The notes: a model not told the origin generated them from the sequence alone. DNA of 64,000 nt from Desulfobacula sp. (GCA_018645325.1 JABGOU010000001.1:124001-188000), one strand, 5' to 3'; counted from the first letter of the stretch, positions 44,301 to 53,572 are shown. Translations and numbers: made by a program.

Positions 44301-46112
44301 TTAATGGATGTAAAAGAGGTCCTTGAAAAGAACTTCAGGGGATTGGCCGAAGAAAAGGACCTCACCCTGGATATTATCATAAGAGATAGTGTGCCCGGGG
44401 TCATTGTCAGTGACCAGCAGCGCATCATGCAGATCCTGAAAAATTTTGTTTCCAATGCATTCAAATTCACGACAACAGGCGGGGTAATTATTGAGTTTTA
44501 CCAGCCGGATGATGCTATTGTTTTCCTGCGCAAGGATCTTGTTGCTGCAAATACCATTGCCGTTGATGTTCGGGATACGGGTATTGGAATCGACCCGGAC
44601 AACCAGAAAATTATTTTTGAGGCGTTTCAGCAGGTGGAAGGGGGCAGTTCCAGAAAATACGGCGGTACGGGCCTGGGCCTGTCCATATCCAGGGAGCTTG
44701 CAAATCTTCTAGGCGGTGAACTTCAATTAAACAGCATTCCGAACCAGGGATCGACCTTTACCCTGTTTCTGCCAAAACAGAAAATAGCTTTGGCATCTGC
44801 TGATTCCGAGCTCCCGCCGGAAACAACAGATTTGGAGAAAACAGCACCCCCCATTGCCCCGGTTGCAAAGGAAAACCAAAAAACAGATGAACCCTTGAAA
44901 AACACGCTTTCAGATGACCGGGACAAAACAGGCCCTGAGGATAAATCCATTCTGATTATTGAAGATGATGTTGATTTTGCCATGACCCTTTTAACCTTCT
45001 GCCGGAAAAAAGGATTTAAGGGACTTGTGGCTCTCACTGGAGAAGAGGGCCTGGCCCTTGCCGGGGAATACCCCTTGGACGCGATTATTCTGGATATCCA
45101 TCTGCCGGGGATTGATGGCTGGACCGTTCTTGAAACCTTAAAAGAAAATCCCGCCTTACGGCATATACCGGTTCACTTCATGTCTGCTGATGATCCTGTT
45201 CCCGAGGCCTTTACCAAGGGTGCCATCGGCTATCTGACCAAACCGGTCAATCCGGAAGAACTTGAAGCCGCCATTGTTAATATAGAGTCGATCATTAATA
45301 AAGAGATGAAGGATCTGCTGCTGGTTGAGGACAATTCTAATCAACGGCATGCCATTGCCAGTCTTATCTATGATAAGGATGTTATTATCCGGGAGGTTTC
45401 AACGGGAAAAGAGGCCATTGCCGCCCTTCGGGACAAGCAGTTTGACTGCATGATCTTGGACCTTGGCCTGCCGGACATGTCAGGTTTTGATCTGTTAAAA
45501 GCAATGGAAAAAGACCCCTTGATTACAGTCTCCCCCCCCGTGGTTGTCTATACGGGCCGGGACCTGACCCATGAGGAGGAGATTGAGCTGAGAAAGTATT
45601 CTGAATCCATCATCATCAAGAGCGTGCGTTCCGATGAGAGACTCCTGGATGAAACCTCATTGTTCCTGCACCGGATGATTGACAAGATGCCGGAAGAAAA
45701 GAAGAAAATGATCACCACCCTCCATGACCCGGACCGGGCCCTTCAGGACAGAACCATCCTGATTGTTGATGATGATATGCGAAATGTTTTTGCCCTGTCA
45801 AAGGTGCTGCAGAACCGGGGAGCTAAAACACTGAAGGCGGAAAACGGTATGAAGGCCCTGGAGATGCTGGAGCAAACGAGTGATGTGGACCTGGTACTCA
45901 TGGATATCATGATGCCCGTGATGGACGGCTATGAAACCATGAAAAAGATCCGTGCAAAGAGCCGGTTCAATAAACTGCCCATTATTGCGCTGACGGCCAA
46001 GGCCATGCAGCGGGACAAGGAAGACTGCATTGCAGCCGGGGCCAATGACTACCTTGCAAAACCCGTGGAGATTGACCGACTCCTGTCCATGATGCGGGTC
46101 TGGCTGTATTGA
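41355..46112 (+). CDS. giant Cache-HAMP-GAF hybrid kinase with three receivers
   Basis: 1,585 residues. A TM helix near the N-terminus (FLAVAVIPLSLISSLLLF), a large periplasmic region with two Cache-like parts (about 40-350 and 370-560, each with a GMGKTGETY repeat), a second TM (about 570-592), HAMP (about 595-650), GAF (about 670-800) and a long coiled coil with repeats QEELQ(S/A)ANEE(M/L)EE (about 815-910). Then come HisKA (NMSHELRTPLNS), HATPase (GTGLGLSISRE) and three receivers (about 1200-1310, 1325-1445, 1465-1585: ILDIHLPG, ILDLGLPDM, LMDIMMPVM). It follows the TRAP-type binding protein and precedes CheR and CheB, which suggests methylation control of the kinase. Confidence 0.93.
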   Translation: MAIKMNIRTKLMISFLAVAVIPLSLISSLLLFNHKKNLNALAFEKLISIREVKKIQIQNYFTERKNDTAALVETIDSLMYAASEKLTSVQENKLVQLQLYLQRVKSDAEMISTNADVIHALADFESTIDSNNVVDTDLYAFFDNIKYGRSIAHIKEVYGYHDILLISKNGRVVYSTNRENDLGQDLSDGILKNSGLGRAFKEGSSKINFQDFEPFLPSGDNQIAFVGAPIIRNGDTLGVVVLKLKDRFINSIVQRKQGMGKTGETYIIGKSHGKIDYRTHRRGNLPVNNETGEKEPLKELFLSSSEPQLRLGRDGVMKIIQADPIQSADLKWVMITTMDLEEAISPKFKDGKNVFFDNYIRLEGYTNLFVLSADGVLLYAVKPVPYIGEIFKTASAPDIGLTDLFAKVTASRSYGFVDFRLYPASDGNPYALIGQPLLDQQGKVELVIALQMPINAINNIMKERTGMGKTGETYLVGPEGLMRSDSYLSPESHSVIASFTNPEQGQIDTIASREALAGKISNSTSLDYRGIEVLSAHAPIHIAGTTRWALISEIDKKEAFASLTPIYIMALIIIAVIIVSILLSLYFVVKIIRPLKRLESGAQRIGAGDLAHRIEVTSSDELGNVTQSFNAMAIDLESVKNEAEQEAWLKQGAAELDNMLRGDLSLEKICTDVLTFMAGYLKEQVGLIYVHDGKGGYQYMAGYAFEPADGFQDRFVPGEGLTGQAAVERKILTLTDIPADYLFVTSSLGRTAPRHLSIIPFVFDDKVEAVMELGCLNPLTQLQTSFIKQTADSIAIIIAAARSRQELNKALVKTTQQAEELKGQQEELQSANEEMEEQTQMLMASEGKLKEQQEELQAANEELEEKTEYLERNKKNIEEKNQALEQLRKDLEKKAEDLSIASKYKSEFLANMSHELRTPLNSLLLLSRLLTDNKEGNLLADQVDSARIIYNSGNDLLALINEILDLSKIEAGKMTLTMGEIPLMDVKEVLEKNFRGLAEEKDLTLDIIIRDSVPGVIVSDQQRIMQILKNFVSNAFKFTTTGGVIIEFYQPDDAIVFLRKDLVAANTIAVDVRDTGIGIDPDNQKIIFEAFQQVEGGSSRKYGGTGLGLSISRELANLLGGELQLNSIPNQGSTFTLFLPKQKIALASADSELPPETTDLEKTAPPIAPVAKENQKTDEPLKNTLSDDRDKTGPEDKSILIIEDDVDFAMTLLTFCRKKGFKGLVALTGEEGLALAGEYPLDAIILDIHLPGIDGWTVLETLKENPALRHIPVHFMSADDPVPEAFTKGAIGYLTKPVNPEELEAAIVNIESIINKEMKDLLLVEDNSNQRHAIASLIYDKDVIIREVSTGKEAIAALRDKQFDCMILDLGLPDMSGFDLLKAMEKDPLITVSPPVVVYTGRDLTHEEEIELRKYSESIIIKSVRSDERLLDETSLFLHRMIDKMPEEKKKMITTLHDPDRALQDRTILIVDDDMRNVFALSKVLQNRGAKTLKAENGMKALEMLEQTSDVDLVLMDIMMPVMDGYETMKKIRAKSRFNKLPIIALTAKAMQRDKEDCIAAGANDYLAKPVEIDRLLSMMRVWLY

Positions 46113-46140
46113 TAACTTCTATTGATTGGATTTGTATTTT

Positions 46141-46965
46141 ATGAAATCAGGTGATATTGAAACTATTGAGATCAGGCTTCTTCTGGACACCATCTTCCTG
46201 CGCTATGGGTATGATTTCCGGGGGTATGCAAAAGCATCCATCCGCCGGCGGATACTCCAGTTCATGAAAATGTCCGGGACGGCTTGCATTTCTGATATGA
46301 TTCCCCGACTGATCCACGATGAATCCTATTTTGAAAAAATGGTCATGGAATTTTCCATCACCGTGACGGAGATGTTCAGGGACCCCTCACTGTTTCTGAC
46401 CCTTAGGCAGAAGGTTCTGCCCCTTTTAAAAAGCCATCCCTTTATCAAGGTCTGGCACGCAGGATGTGCAACAGGAGAGGAGGCCTATTCCCTGGCCATC
46501 CTGATCCATGAGGAGGCTCTGGACAAAAGGACCACCTTTTTTGCCACGGATTTTAATGATAATGCCCTTAAAAAAGCAAAAGCAGGTATCCTTGAACTGG
46601 AGTGCGCAAGGCAGTACAGCCAGAACTACCAACTGTCCGGCGGAAAAGGCTCTTTTTCAGATTATTACCATGCCCGATATGGAGCCCTGGCAATCAAGCG
46701 GGGGTTAAAGAAAAAAATAACCTTTGCCAACCACAACCTGGTAACGGACCAGGTCTTTAGCGAGACACACCTTATTTTATGCCGCAATGTAATGATCTAT
46801 TTTGATAAGGCATTACAGGAAAGAGTTATCCGCCTCTTTTATGAAAGCCTGGTTCATGGGGGATTTTTATGCCTTGGAATGAAGGAAAGCCTATTGTTCT
46901 CAGAGTATCAGGACAAATTCCGGGTAATTGACCAGAAAAATAAAATTTTCCAGAAAAAAGCCTGA
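46141..46965 (+). CDS. cheR: CheR-type methyltransferase
   Basis: 274 residues from ATG 46141 (a TTG five codons upstream is also open). The N-terminal helical domain (YGYDFRGYAKASIRRRI) and the SAM-binding domain (KVWHAGCATGEEAYSLAI, LILCRNVMIYFDKALQ) are standard CheR. It methylates Glu side chains of chemoreceptor-like proteins with S-adenosylmethionine. There is no MCP, CheA or CheW in the window, so the target may be the neighbouring kinase. The stop overlaps the cheB start. Confidence 0.92.
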   Translation: MKSGDIETIEIRLLLDTIFLRYGYDFRGYAKASIRRRILQFMKMSGTACISDMIPRLIHDESYFEKMVMEFSITVTEMFRDPSLFLTLRQKVLPLLKSHPFIKVWHAGCATGEEAYSLAILIHEEALDKRTTFFATDFNDNALKKAKAGILELECARQYSQNYQLSGGKGSFSDYYHARYGALAIKRGLKKKITFANHNLVTDQVFSETHLILCRNVMIYFDKALQERVIRLFYESLVHGGFLCLGMKESLLFSEYQDKFRVIDQKNKIFQKKA

Positions 46966-47570
46966 TGAAGACAAATAAATACAAAGCCATTGTGATAGGA
47001 GGATCTGCAGGCTCCATGGAGGTACTTTTAAAATTTTTTCATGTTCTACCAAAAACATTCAGAGTACCGATCATTATTGCCTGCCATCTTCACCCCCTTG
47101 ACAACGGGGGTCTGGTTGAGTTTTTCAGGCTCCAGACAAACCTCAGGGTTAAAGAGGCAGAAGATAAGGAGCAGATACGATCCGGATACATCTATTTTTC
47201 ACCGGCCAATTATCATCTTTTAATTGAACAGGATAACACCTTTTCTTTGTCCGTTGACCCAAAAGTCAATTATGCCAGGCCATCAATTGATGTGTTGTTT
47301 GAAAGTGCGGCAGTGGCATGGGCGGATGAACTCATCGGGATTATTCTGACGGGTGCAAACAGTGATGGAACGGCCGGAATCTGCGCCATCAAGCTCAATC
47401 AAGGTCTTACCATTGCCCAGGACCCGTCAGATTCTGCTTATCCTGTCATGCCCCAGGCCGCCATTGATACGGGAAAAATTGATATCATTCTTTGTGTTGA
47501 CGAACTTGACATGGTTTTGCAATACATTGGTTTAGACATAAAAACAAAAGGGAGCCACAATGCCGGCTGA
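46965..47570 (+). CDS. cheB: CheB-type methylesterase without receiver
   Basis: 201 residues, the catalytic domain only. Ser in GGSAGSMEVL (about residue 11-20), His in ACHLHPLDNGG (about 42), and Asp in LTGANSDGTAG (about 129) form the Ser-His-Asp triad. It removes methyl groups (or deamidates Gln) from receptor Glu sites. The start ATG lies in the CheR stop (TGATG), so the two are coupled. Without an N-terminal receiver it must be regulated otherwise. Convergent with the DUF47 gene 17 bp later; no hairpin terminator is seen between them. Confidence 0.9.
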   Translation: MKTNKYKAIVIGGSAGSMEVLLKFFHVLPKTFRVPIIIACHLHPLDNGGLVEFFRLQTNLRVKEAEDKEQIRSGYIYFSPANYHLLIEQDNTFSLSVDPKVNYARPSIDVLFESAAVAWADELIGIILTGANSDGTAGICAIKLNQGLTIAQDPSDSAYPVMPQAAIDTGKIDIILCVDELDMVLQYIGLDIKTKGSHNAG

Positions 47571-47587
47571 CAGCGGAAAGAGGCGGT

Positions 47588-48238
47588 TTAAATCATAGCC
47601 TTTAAAGCCACAACCTCCAGATAATCGGCAGCATATTCAGCCTTGTCCGTCAGTGTGACAATATGCTCAATACAAATTTTTAAATGCAACTTATGGCTGT
47701 ACCTTAAGTCAGAAGAAAATATTTTCTTTGTCAGATCCCAGTCCAGACTGTCTACTTTTGATTCAATAAGCCCGACATCTTTTGCATGGTGACGGGAAAC
47801 TTCAACCGGACACAATCCTTTTAAATAACAAAGCAGTGCCTCTCTAAGTGGTTCGATAACACTTGTGGAAACCGTTATGATTTTTAAAAAATCCTTTTTA
47901 AGTAATTCAGGAATTACGGGACGTTGATTCAAGAATGCATCGCAGCACTTTTCCGCTGCATTTGCCACCATGTCAAGACTCTCCACCAGTTTGTAGACAT
48001 CTTCTCTGAGCAAAGGCATATAGGCTCCCCCATACAGTCTGTCCCTCACCTGATGCCGTATAAGATCGGCATGGGATTCCAGGTTATCCACCTGGCGGGC
48101 AAGTTTCTTGGCAGTTGCGATATCTCCACCAAGATAAGCCTTAAGAGTACTCAGTGAAGTTACGACGCACTCTTTTACTTTATCTGCATGTTTTTCAATA
48201 AGCTCAATGACTTCTTTTTCTTTTTTAAAAAGGATCAT
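47588..48238 (-). CDS. DUF47/PhoU-like partner of Pit
   Basis: 216 residues, all-helical with the PhoU-like pattern (LVESLDMVANAAEKCCDAFL, HADLIRHQVRDRL). Such proteins are almost always beside Pit phosphate transporters and are thought to regulate them. It is on the same strand 52 bp after pit, so the two form a transcription unit. Confidence 0.88.
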   Translation of the reverse strand: MILFKKEKEVIELIEKHADKVKECVVTSLSTLKAYLGGDIATAKKLARQVDNLESHADLIRHQVRDRLYGGAYMPLLREDVYKLVESLDMVANAAEKCCDAFLNQRPVIPELLKKDFLKIITVSTSVIEPLREALLCYLKGLCPVEVSRHHAKDVGLIESKVDSLDWDLTKKIFSSDLRYSHKLHLKICIEHIVTLTDKAEYAADYLEVVALKAMI

Positions 48239-48290
48239 TCTTCCCCCATTAAAACATATTATAGTCTTTCTATGTTTAGTTTATCAAACT

Positions 48291-49247
48291 TCATATTACA
48301 AAGGTTTTTAAAAATTTATACAATAAAAATGCTGTTACTGCTGCCAGAGTCGGCGTTAATACCCATCCTATAAGGATAGTCAATATCGTTTTTTTACTGA
48401 TTGATTTGGCGCCTTTTACAAGACCTACCCCCACAACCGCCCCCACAATAGCAGAAGAAGTAGACACGGGGATACCCATGAGTGAAAACATGTGCATACC
48501 AAAAGCTGAAGATACCTGTGCAATAAAAGCCCCGGGTATATCAAGAGGAGTTATCCCTTTACCCACTGTGTCAGCAACTTTTTTACCATAGGTTATTGCA
48601 CCGATGGCAATGGAAATACCGCCTATGGCAAGTAGTATTTGTGGGTTGACAACCCCGAGGTTGGCAATAGGGCCAACGGCATTTCCTGCATTATTAGCCC
48701 CCATGGAATAAGAAAGATAACATGCCGACAGGATTGAAAGAAGGCCCAGGCCATTTTGAACCAGCAGGGTTCCCATTCTCAAGTTCCTGATCAATAAGGT
48801 TAAAAGGAAATAGAGTCCATAGGAAAGTCCCAATACCAGTATGGGACACAAAACCCAGCTTTCTGCAATAATGATAAGTTTTGAATATTGAATCTGGGCA
48901 CCTGTTGCAAGGCCGATCCCTAATACTCCTCCCACAATGGCCTGGGATGTTGAAGTCGGGATACTGAAAAAAGTGGCCAAAGTAACAAAAACACCGGAAC
49001 ATAATAATGCTACAAATATGGCCAGATAATCAAGGGGCTGGTTTATGATACCTTTGCCCACGGTCTTCATAACATGGTCGCCATCGATCAATGCACCTAA
49101 AATAACAAATACTGAAACCAGAAGCACAGCACGTTTATAGGATATCAGACCGCACCCCACAGTTGTACCGACACAATTTGCAGTGTCATTGGCTCCTATG
49201 TTCCAGCCTACATAAGCCCCGGCTCCCAGCAAAATCAAAAGAATCAT
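48291..49247 (-). CDS. pit: Pit-family phosphate transporter
   Basis: 318 residues, about ten TM helices. Both halves have the Pit signature: WNIGANDTANCVG near residue 15 and YSMGANNAGNAVGP about residue 180. It imports phosphate (as metal-phosphate) with protons or sodium. Somewhat shorter than E. coli Pit (about 500), as in many anaerobes and archaea. The upstream gap contains a 52-bp sequence almost identical to one at 55019. Confidence 0.92.
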   Translation of the reverse strand: MILLILLGAGAYVGWNIGANDTANCVGTTVGCGLISYKRAVLLVSVFVILGALIDGDHVMKTVGKGIINQPLDYLAIFVALLCSGVFVTLATFFSIPTSTSQAIVGGVLGIGLATGAQIQYSKLIIIAESWVLCPILVLGLSYGLYFLLTLLIRNLRMGTLLVQNGLGLLSILSACYLSYSMGANNAGNAVGPIANLGVVNPQILLAIGGISIAIGAITYGKKVADTVGKGITPLDIPGAFIAQVSSAFGMHMFSLMGIPVSTSSAIVGAVVGVGLVKGAKSISKKTILTILIGWVLTPTLAAVTAFLLYKFLKTFVI

Positions 49248-49309
49248 TTCATCAACTTACTCCCCTGTTTGATTGTGATTCGAAGATAAGATTAGAACCT
49301 ATATAAACC

Positions 49310-49361
49310 ATAAGTCAAACCAATTAATATTATGGTTATTATTACTTTTGGTTATTATTTT
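49310..49361. promoter_or_regulatory. 52-bp sequence shared with the ABC/aminotransferase gap
   Basis: The stretch from ATAAGTCAAAC to GTTATTATTTT matches 55019-55070 at 49 of 52 positions in the same orientation. It lies 63-114 bp upstream of pit. Read on the minus strand it contains repeats AATAATAACC. A shared operator or a small repeat; phosphate control is a plausible link. Confidence 0.6.
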
Positions 49362-49427
49362 ATCATTAAAGCTATATTTATTGAGTAGGTCCTTAGCATG
49401 ACCTGATTTTATCTGGTGTGAAGGGTA

Positions 49428-50360
49428 TTAACTTGAGTCTTTGAAAACCAGACTATGGACTTCAATAAGGCTTTCAGGATCGTAAGATATTTTAGCCTGT
49501 CTCAGTCCCTTGATTCCAAGGTCCTGTTCCCTGTTCAGGTATCGGCATTTTTCCCTTAGATATTTTGATGTTTCGTGATTTATGACCTGTGCTGCACCTT
49601 TAAACTGATGACAGGATTTTTCATAATGAATATCATAGGTATCATGGTTCAGAGGGCTGAAAATGGAAAAAGCCACCAGATCATTTCCTATAATTAAAGC
49701 CATGCCTTCAAGACCGATCTTTTCAAAATCATTCAATGCTTTTATTAAGGCCATTTGTTCATTTTCAATACCTTTTAAAAATCTTTCATGGCCGTTGAAT
49801 ATTTCATCGGCAAGTGTTTTTGCCTTTTTTATAAGTTCACCTGATAACATCCTGACCGCGGAATTAGTGTATTTCCTGTGAAATTGTGAAATAAGGTTTT
49901 TCTTTTTATGAAGTCTTGTACCCTTGAGTTCACAAAGAGCCTCTACAGAATATAGATATTCAGCAAAATCCCTTTGATCAACAATGGTATAAAATTGTTC
50001 AATTTCAGGATATTTTTCAAGATATTGTGGAGATACAACACCGATATCGGTTCCCAGGCCGTTTTCTCTCATATCCTGGGAAAAAAGAAAAAGCTTTTTT
50101 GGTGTCATTTCTTTTCCCAGGGGCATAAAAAAATGTCTATTCACATTATCATAAATCACAAGCCTTTGTTTATAGATTTTCCAGGTTGTATTATAGGCGT
50201 CCTGCCAGCTGTAAATATTTGCAAAACTATACTCGCATGATTGGGGTTGAAACTTATCAATATAGCTTTGAATAATCTTTCTATCACTCACTTCAATTGA
50301 TTTAAAATTAAAAAATTTTAATTCTTCATCACTCTCTGGTACTTTGCTAAATACGCACAT
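49428..50360 (-). CDS. DUF2156 protein
   Basis: 310 residues of the DUF2156 family, related to the C-terminal aminoacyl-transferase (GNAT-like) domain of lysyl-phosphatidylglycerol synthases. Visible: CEYSFANIYSWQDAY near the N-terminus, GTRLHKKKNLISQFHRKY in the middle and FKGAAQVINHETSKYL near the end. No TM helices, so a soluble form. Substrate unknown. It lies 181 bp upstream of pit on the same strand. Confidence 0.82.
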   Translation of the reverse strand: MCVFSKVPESDEELKFFNFKSIEVSDRKIIQSYIDKFQPQSCEYSFANIYSWQDAYNTTWKIYKQRLVIYDNVNRHFFMPLGKEMTPKKLFLFSQDMRENGLGTDIGVVSPQYLEKYPEIEQFYTIVDQRDFAEYLYSVEALCELKGTRLHKKKNLISQFHRKYTNSAVRMLSGELIKKAKTLADEIFNGHERFLKGIENEQMALIKALNDFEKIGLEGMALIIGNDLVAFSIFSPLNHDTYDIHYEKSCHQFKGAAQVINHETSKYLREKCRYLNREQDLGIKGLRQAKISYDPESLIEVHSLVFKDSS

Positions 50361-50577
50361 TCAATCAATCCTTAATATTTTAGCGGACAACGTAATTTCA
50401 TTTAATCTGCACTGTCTCTAATGATAGAAACAAATACTGATTAGTCAAGTCGCACAGGCCTTAATCTTATTTTTAGTTTTGATAATCTTACAGTAATTAC
50501 AATTTAAGTTGCTTGATCAGGATGTATTAAATGATGATGCAAAGGTGAGCGGGATTAAAGATCCTCTCCATTATTGA

Positions 50578-50658
50578 AAAATATCTGCTGCCGCCTGTTC
50601 CCCTCTGTGCTACGTGATATGGAATTCCAGGCGCAACTTCTCTTGTCTTGCATGCCAT
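50578..50658 (-). pseudogene. RAYT (REP-associated transposase) N-terminal remnant
   Basis: MACKTREVAPGIPYHVAQRG is the characteristic N-terminus of RAYT/Y1 transposases (normally about 150-230 residues). Similarity ends after GTGG, so only about 25 codons remain and the catalytic Tyr region is missing. The remnant sits between the DUF2156 gene and the ABC ATPase; the surrounding 360 bp (50361-50720) hold nothing else. Confidence 0.6.
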
Positions 50659-50720
50659 GGTTATAATGGATGAAATGACCTGAGCTTTATCAATAATTAA
50701 GTAAGATACCACCGTAATAG

Positions 50721-51824
50721 CTATCCTCTTTTGGGTATGGCATGAACCGTTCTGGGCACGGTAAACTTTATATTATCACCGCACCTGAATTTAATGGAGT
50801 CCTTGGGATTATATTGATCAATAAGGATTTCGCGATCCCCGCATTTTATGGTGTATTTGACAAGGTTCCCTGCATACATGGAGTGCTGGATCTTTCCTTT
50901 GAGCATATTAGGCATATCCTCTGCATCTGAAGGAAAGAGTGTAACTGTTTCAGGCCGGATCACCAGGAAAACGTCATCCCCCTTATCAAAATTTTTTTCA
51001 TTGATTTTGTTTAAGGAGATATCGCCATATTCTGTGGACACAAGAAAAAGCCCGGAAGAATCCTGATCAAAACTTTCAATTTTACCCTCAAGAAAATTTA
51101 CATACCCTACAAACTCGGCGATGAAGCGGTTATCCGGGGTTTCGTAAATATCGCTGGGACTGCCGATCTGCTGAATGATCCCGTCATTGAGAACCAGGAG
51201 CCTGTCTGAAATACTCATGGCCTCATACTGGTCATGGGTGACAAATATCGTGGTGATACGGATGCGTTCCTGGATATTTCTAATCTCGTCGCGCATGACA
51301 ACCCTTAAGTTGGCATCTAAATTTGACAAAGGTTCGTCAAGGAGAAGTACTTTGGGCTCCAGGGCCAGAGATCGTGCCAGGGCCACCCGCTGCTGCTGTC
51401 CGCCGCTGATCCGCTCAATGGTTCGATCTCCCAGGCCTTCCAGATGAACCAGGGCCAGAAGTTCATCCACCCGGTCATCAATTTTTTTCTGGGGCATTTT
51501 TTTGAGTTTCAATCCAAAACCAATATTTTTTCTCACATTCATGTGGGGAAACAGAGCATAACTCTGGAAAACCATTTTGGTATCCCGCATGTTCGGGGGA
51601 AGATCAGCAATATCTTCACCGTCCAGAATAATTTTACCGGATGTTATGGGCGTGAAACCTCCGATGATTCTCAAAAGAGTTGTTTTACCGCACCCGCTGG
51701 GTCCGACAAAGGTTAATAATTCCCCTTTGGAAATAGAAGCTGATATTCCTTTTAATACATCAACATCTCCAAAACTCTTATGAACATCCACAAGTTCCAG
51801 CATTGGTGTTTCTGTGTTACCCAT
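50721..51824 (-). CDS. ABC importer ATPase (iron/aminoethylphosphonate type)
   Basis: 367 residues. Walker A GPSGCGKTT, Q-loop MVFQSYALFPHM, signature ISGGQQQRVALARSLA, Walker B VLLLDEPLSNLD, switch FVTHDQYEAM and a C-terminal TOBE-like region (about 280-367, CGDREILI... FTVPRTVHAI). It belongs with the fused permease at 51841 and the binding protein at 53573, the layout of Fe(III)-type (Fbp/Afu) and 2-aminoethylphosphonate-type (PhnT-like) importers. AAGGAG precedes ATG 51824, 16 bp after the permease stop. Confidence 0.92.
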   Translation of the reverse strand: MGNTETPMLELVDVHKSFGDVDVLKGISASISKGELLTFVGPSGCGKTTLLRIIGGFTPITSGKIILDGEDIADLPPNMRDTKMVFQSYALFPHMNVRKNIGFGLKLKKMPQKKIDDRVDELLALVHLEGLGDRTIERISGGQQQRVALARSLALEPKVLLLDEPLSNLDANLRVVMRDEIRNIQERIRITTIFVTHDQYEAMSISDRLLVLNDGIIQQIGSPSDIYETPDNRFIAEFVGYVNFLEGKIESFDQDSSGLFLVSTEYGDISLNKINEKNFDKGDDVFLVIRPETVTLFPSDAEDMPNMLKGKIQHSMYAGNLVKYTIKCGDREILIDQYNPKDSIKFRCGDNIKFTVPRTVHAIPKRG

Positions 51825-51840
51825 TTATTTATGCTCCTTA

Positions 51841-53517
51841 TTATTTTTCAATTACATCCAGTCCGGTTTTTTTCGCAAGCAGTTTTAAAGATGCAAAACA
51901 GATAACAACTATTAACATCATTTTAACTGTTGCAGCTGATGCCAGCCCAAGTTCCCCTAACTGAGCCGTGAGATATATATAAACAGCGGCCAGGTCAAAC
52001 CCTGGAGTTACGAGGAATATAACAGAACTCAATGACATCATGGTTGTCATAAAAGTATATATGAATCCGGCGATAAAGGCTGAAAACATTATGGGAAGAA
52101 TCACCTTGAAAAAGATGGTGATAAAGTCTGCGCCCAGATCAGCAGATGCTTCTTCAATTTCAATACTGATTTGGTGCAGCTTGCTGATTCCGGCTTCCAC
52201 CCCTACTGCAAGAAATCTAAAGGCACAGTTTAATATTAAAATCCATATGGTACCTGCCAGAAGAAAAGGCGGTCGGTTAAAGGCCATGATATATCCAACA
52301 CCAATCACTGTTCCGGGAAGTGCAAACCCGGATAATGCCATCATCTCCATGACTTTTCTACCCTTAAACTTGCCCCGCATGATGACATAGGCCAGAAGCG
52401 TTCCAACAATGGCACCAAAAAGACCGGCCAGAAGAGATAATTTAACACTGTTGAAAATCGCAGTATTGGACTGCATGTTCAGCATATGATCTATAACAAA
52501 GGTATTGTCAACGCCGACGATTTTTACAAAAGCGCCCATAACAATCACGGCAAAGCTTAACAGCACCATGATGGCCACGGGAATAACAATCGCTAAAAGG
52601 GAATACTTGATCAGGGGTGTCATGTCTTTGGGATCAACGGCTGTGGGCTTACCCACGATAGTTGTATATCCTTTCCCTTTCAGCATATAATTATGGATAA
52701 CAAAAATAATAAGGCAGGGCACCATCAATACCACTGAGAGGACGGATGCCATGTTAAAGTCTCCTTCTCCTGTGATCATCAGATAGGTATCAGGGGCCAG
52801 AAAAGGAATTCTGCCACCCAGGATAGCAGGATTACCAAACTCTGCAATGGTCATTACAAAAACCAGGAGAGCCGCTTTGAGCACACCCGGTGCTGCAAGT
52901 GGAATTGTGATGGCACGCATAATGGTAAATTCAGAAGCACCCATATCCGAGGCACTTTCTTCAAGGGAAGGGTTTTGGGAATTTAACACATTTTCTATCA
53001 TCATATAAGATAAGGGGAGAAACGCCAGGCATTGCGCCACTATAACACCGGTCCAGCTGTAAATATTAAAATTCAGGTCAAAAAAATTAGTAACCATCCC
53101 GTTTCTCCCAAAAAGGGTGATCAAAGAAATAGAAAATATGTAAGGCGGTGCGCAAAGGGGCATGAGCGCACAAACCTTTAAAGGTTTTCGCAGCCAATTC
53201 GGCCCCTTTGTCGTCATATAAGCGAAACAAAAACCAACAACCACAAGAATGACCATGGCTGAAAGTCCTAAAATCATGGTATTTAAAAATGACCAATAAT
53301 AAAAATTGTAGGAAAAAAATTCCTGGTAAAAGCCTAATGTAAAACCGTCATCTCCCCACAGACTTTTTATAAAAACCATGACTATGGGGAAGGCCAGGAA
53401 AATGGCAAGAAGCGCAAACAGACCACCTGCAAACATATTTATTAGATGAGAATTGACAAATATCCTTATTTTGTACAAGAGGCTTCGTTGATCATTGCCT
53501 GCAACTGCTTCTGCCAT
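51841..53517 (-). CDS. fused two-domain ABC permease
   Basis: 558 residues from ATG 53517 (MAEAVAGNDQ); an earlier in-frame ATG would overlap the preceding gene. About 12 TM helices in two permease halves, each with an EAA loop: LEESASDMGASEFTIMRA with IPLAAPGVL, and IEEASADLGADFITIFFK with ILPIMFSAF. Fused permeases of this length are typical for Fe(III)/ thiamine/ 2-aminoethylphosphonate-type transporters. Lies between the binding protein and the ATPase in one operon (SBP-permease-ATPase). Confidence 0.9.
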   Translation of the reverse strand: MAEAVAGNDQRSLLYKIRIFVNSHLINMFAGGLFALLAIFLAFPIVMVFIKSLWGDDGFTLGFYQEFFSYNFYYWSFLNTMILGLSAMVILVVVGFCFAYMTTKGPNWLRKPLKVCALMPLCAPPYIFSISLITLFGRNGMVTNFFDLNFNIYSWTGVIVAQCLAFLPLSYMMIENVLNSQNPSLEESASDMGASEFTIMRAITIPLAAPGVLKAALLVFVMTIAEFGNPAILGGRIPFLAPDTYLMITGEGDFNMASVLSVVLMVPCLIIFVIHNYMLKGKGYTTIVGKPTAVDPKDMTPLIKYSLLAIVIPVAIMVLLSFAVIVMGAFVKIVGVDNTFVIDHMLNMQSNTAIFNSVKLSLLAGLFGAIVGTLLAYVIMRGKFKGRKVMEMMALSGFALPGTVIGVGYIMAFNRPPFLLAGTIWILILNCAFRFLAVGVEAGISKLHQISIEIEEASADLGADFITIFFKVILPIMFSAFIAGFIYTFMTTMMSLSSVIFLVTPGFDLAAVYIYLTAQLGELGLASAATVKMMLIVVICFASLKLLAKKTGLDVIEK

Positions 53518-53572
53518 CACCTGATTCCTTCTTTTAATTATTTGAATTAGACTGCACAAGGACCTAAAAAAA

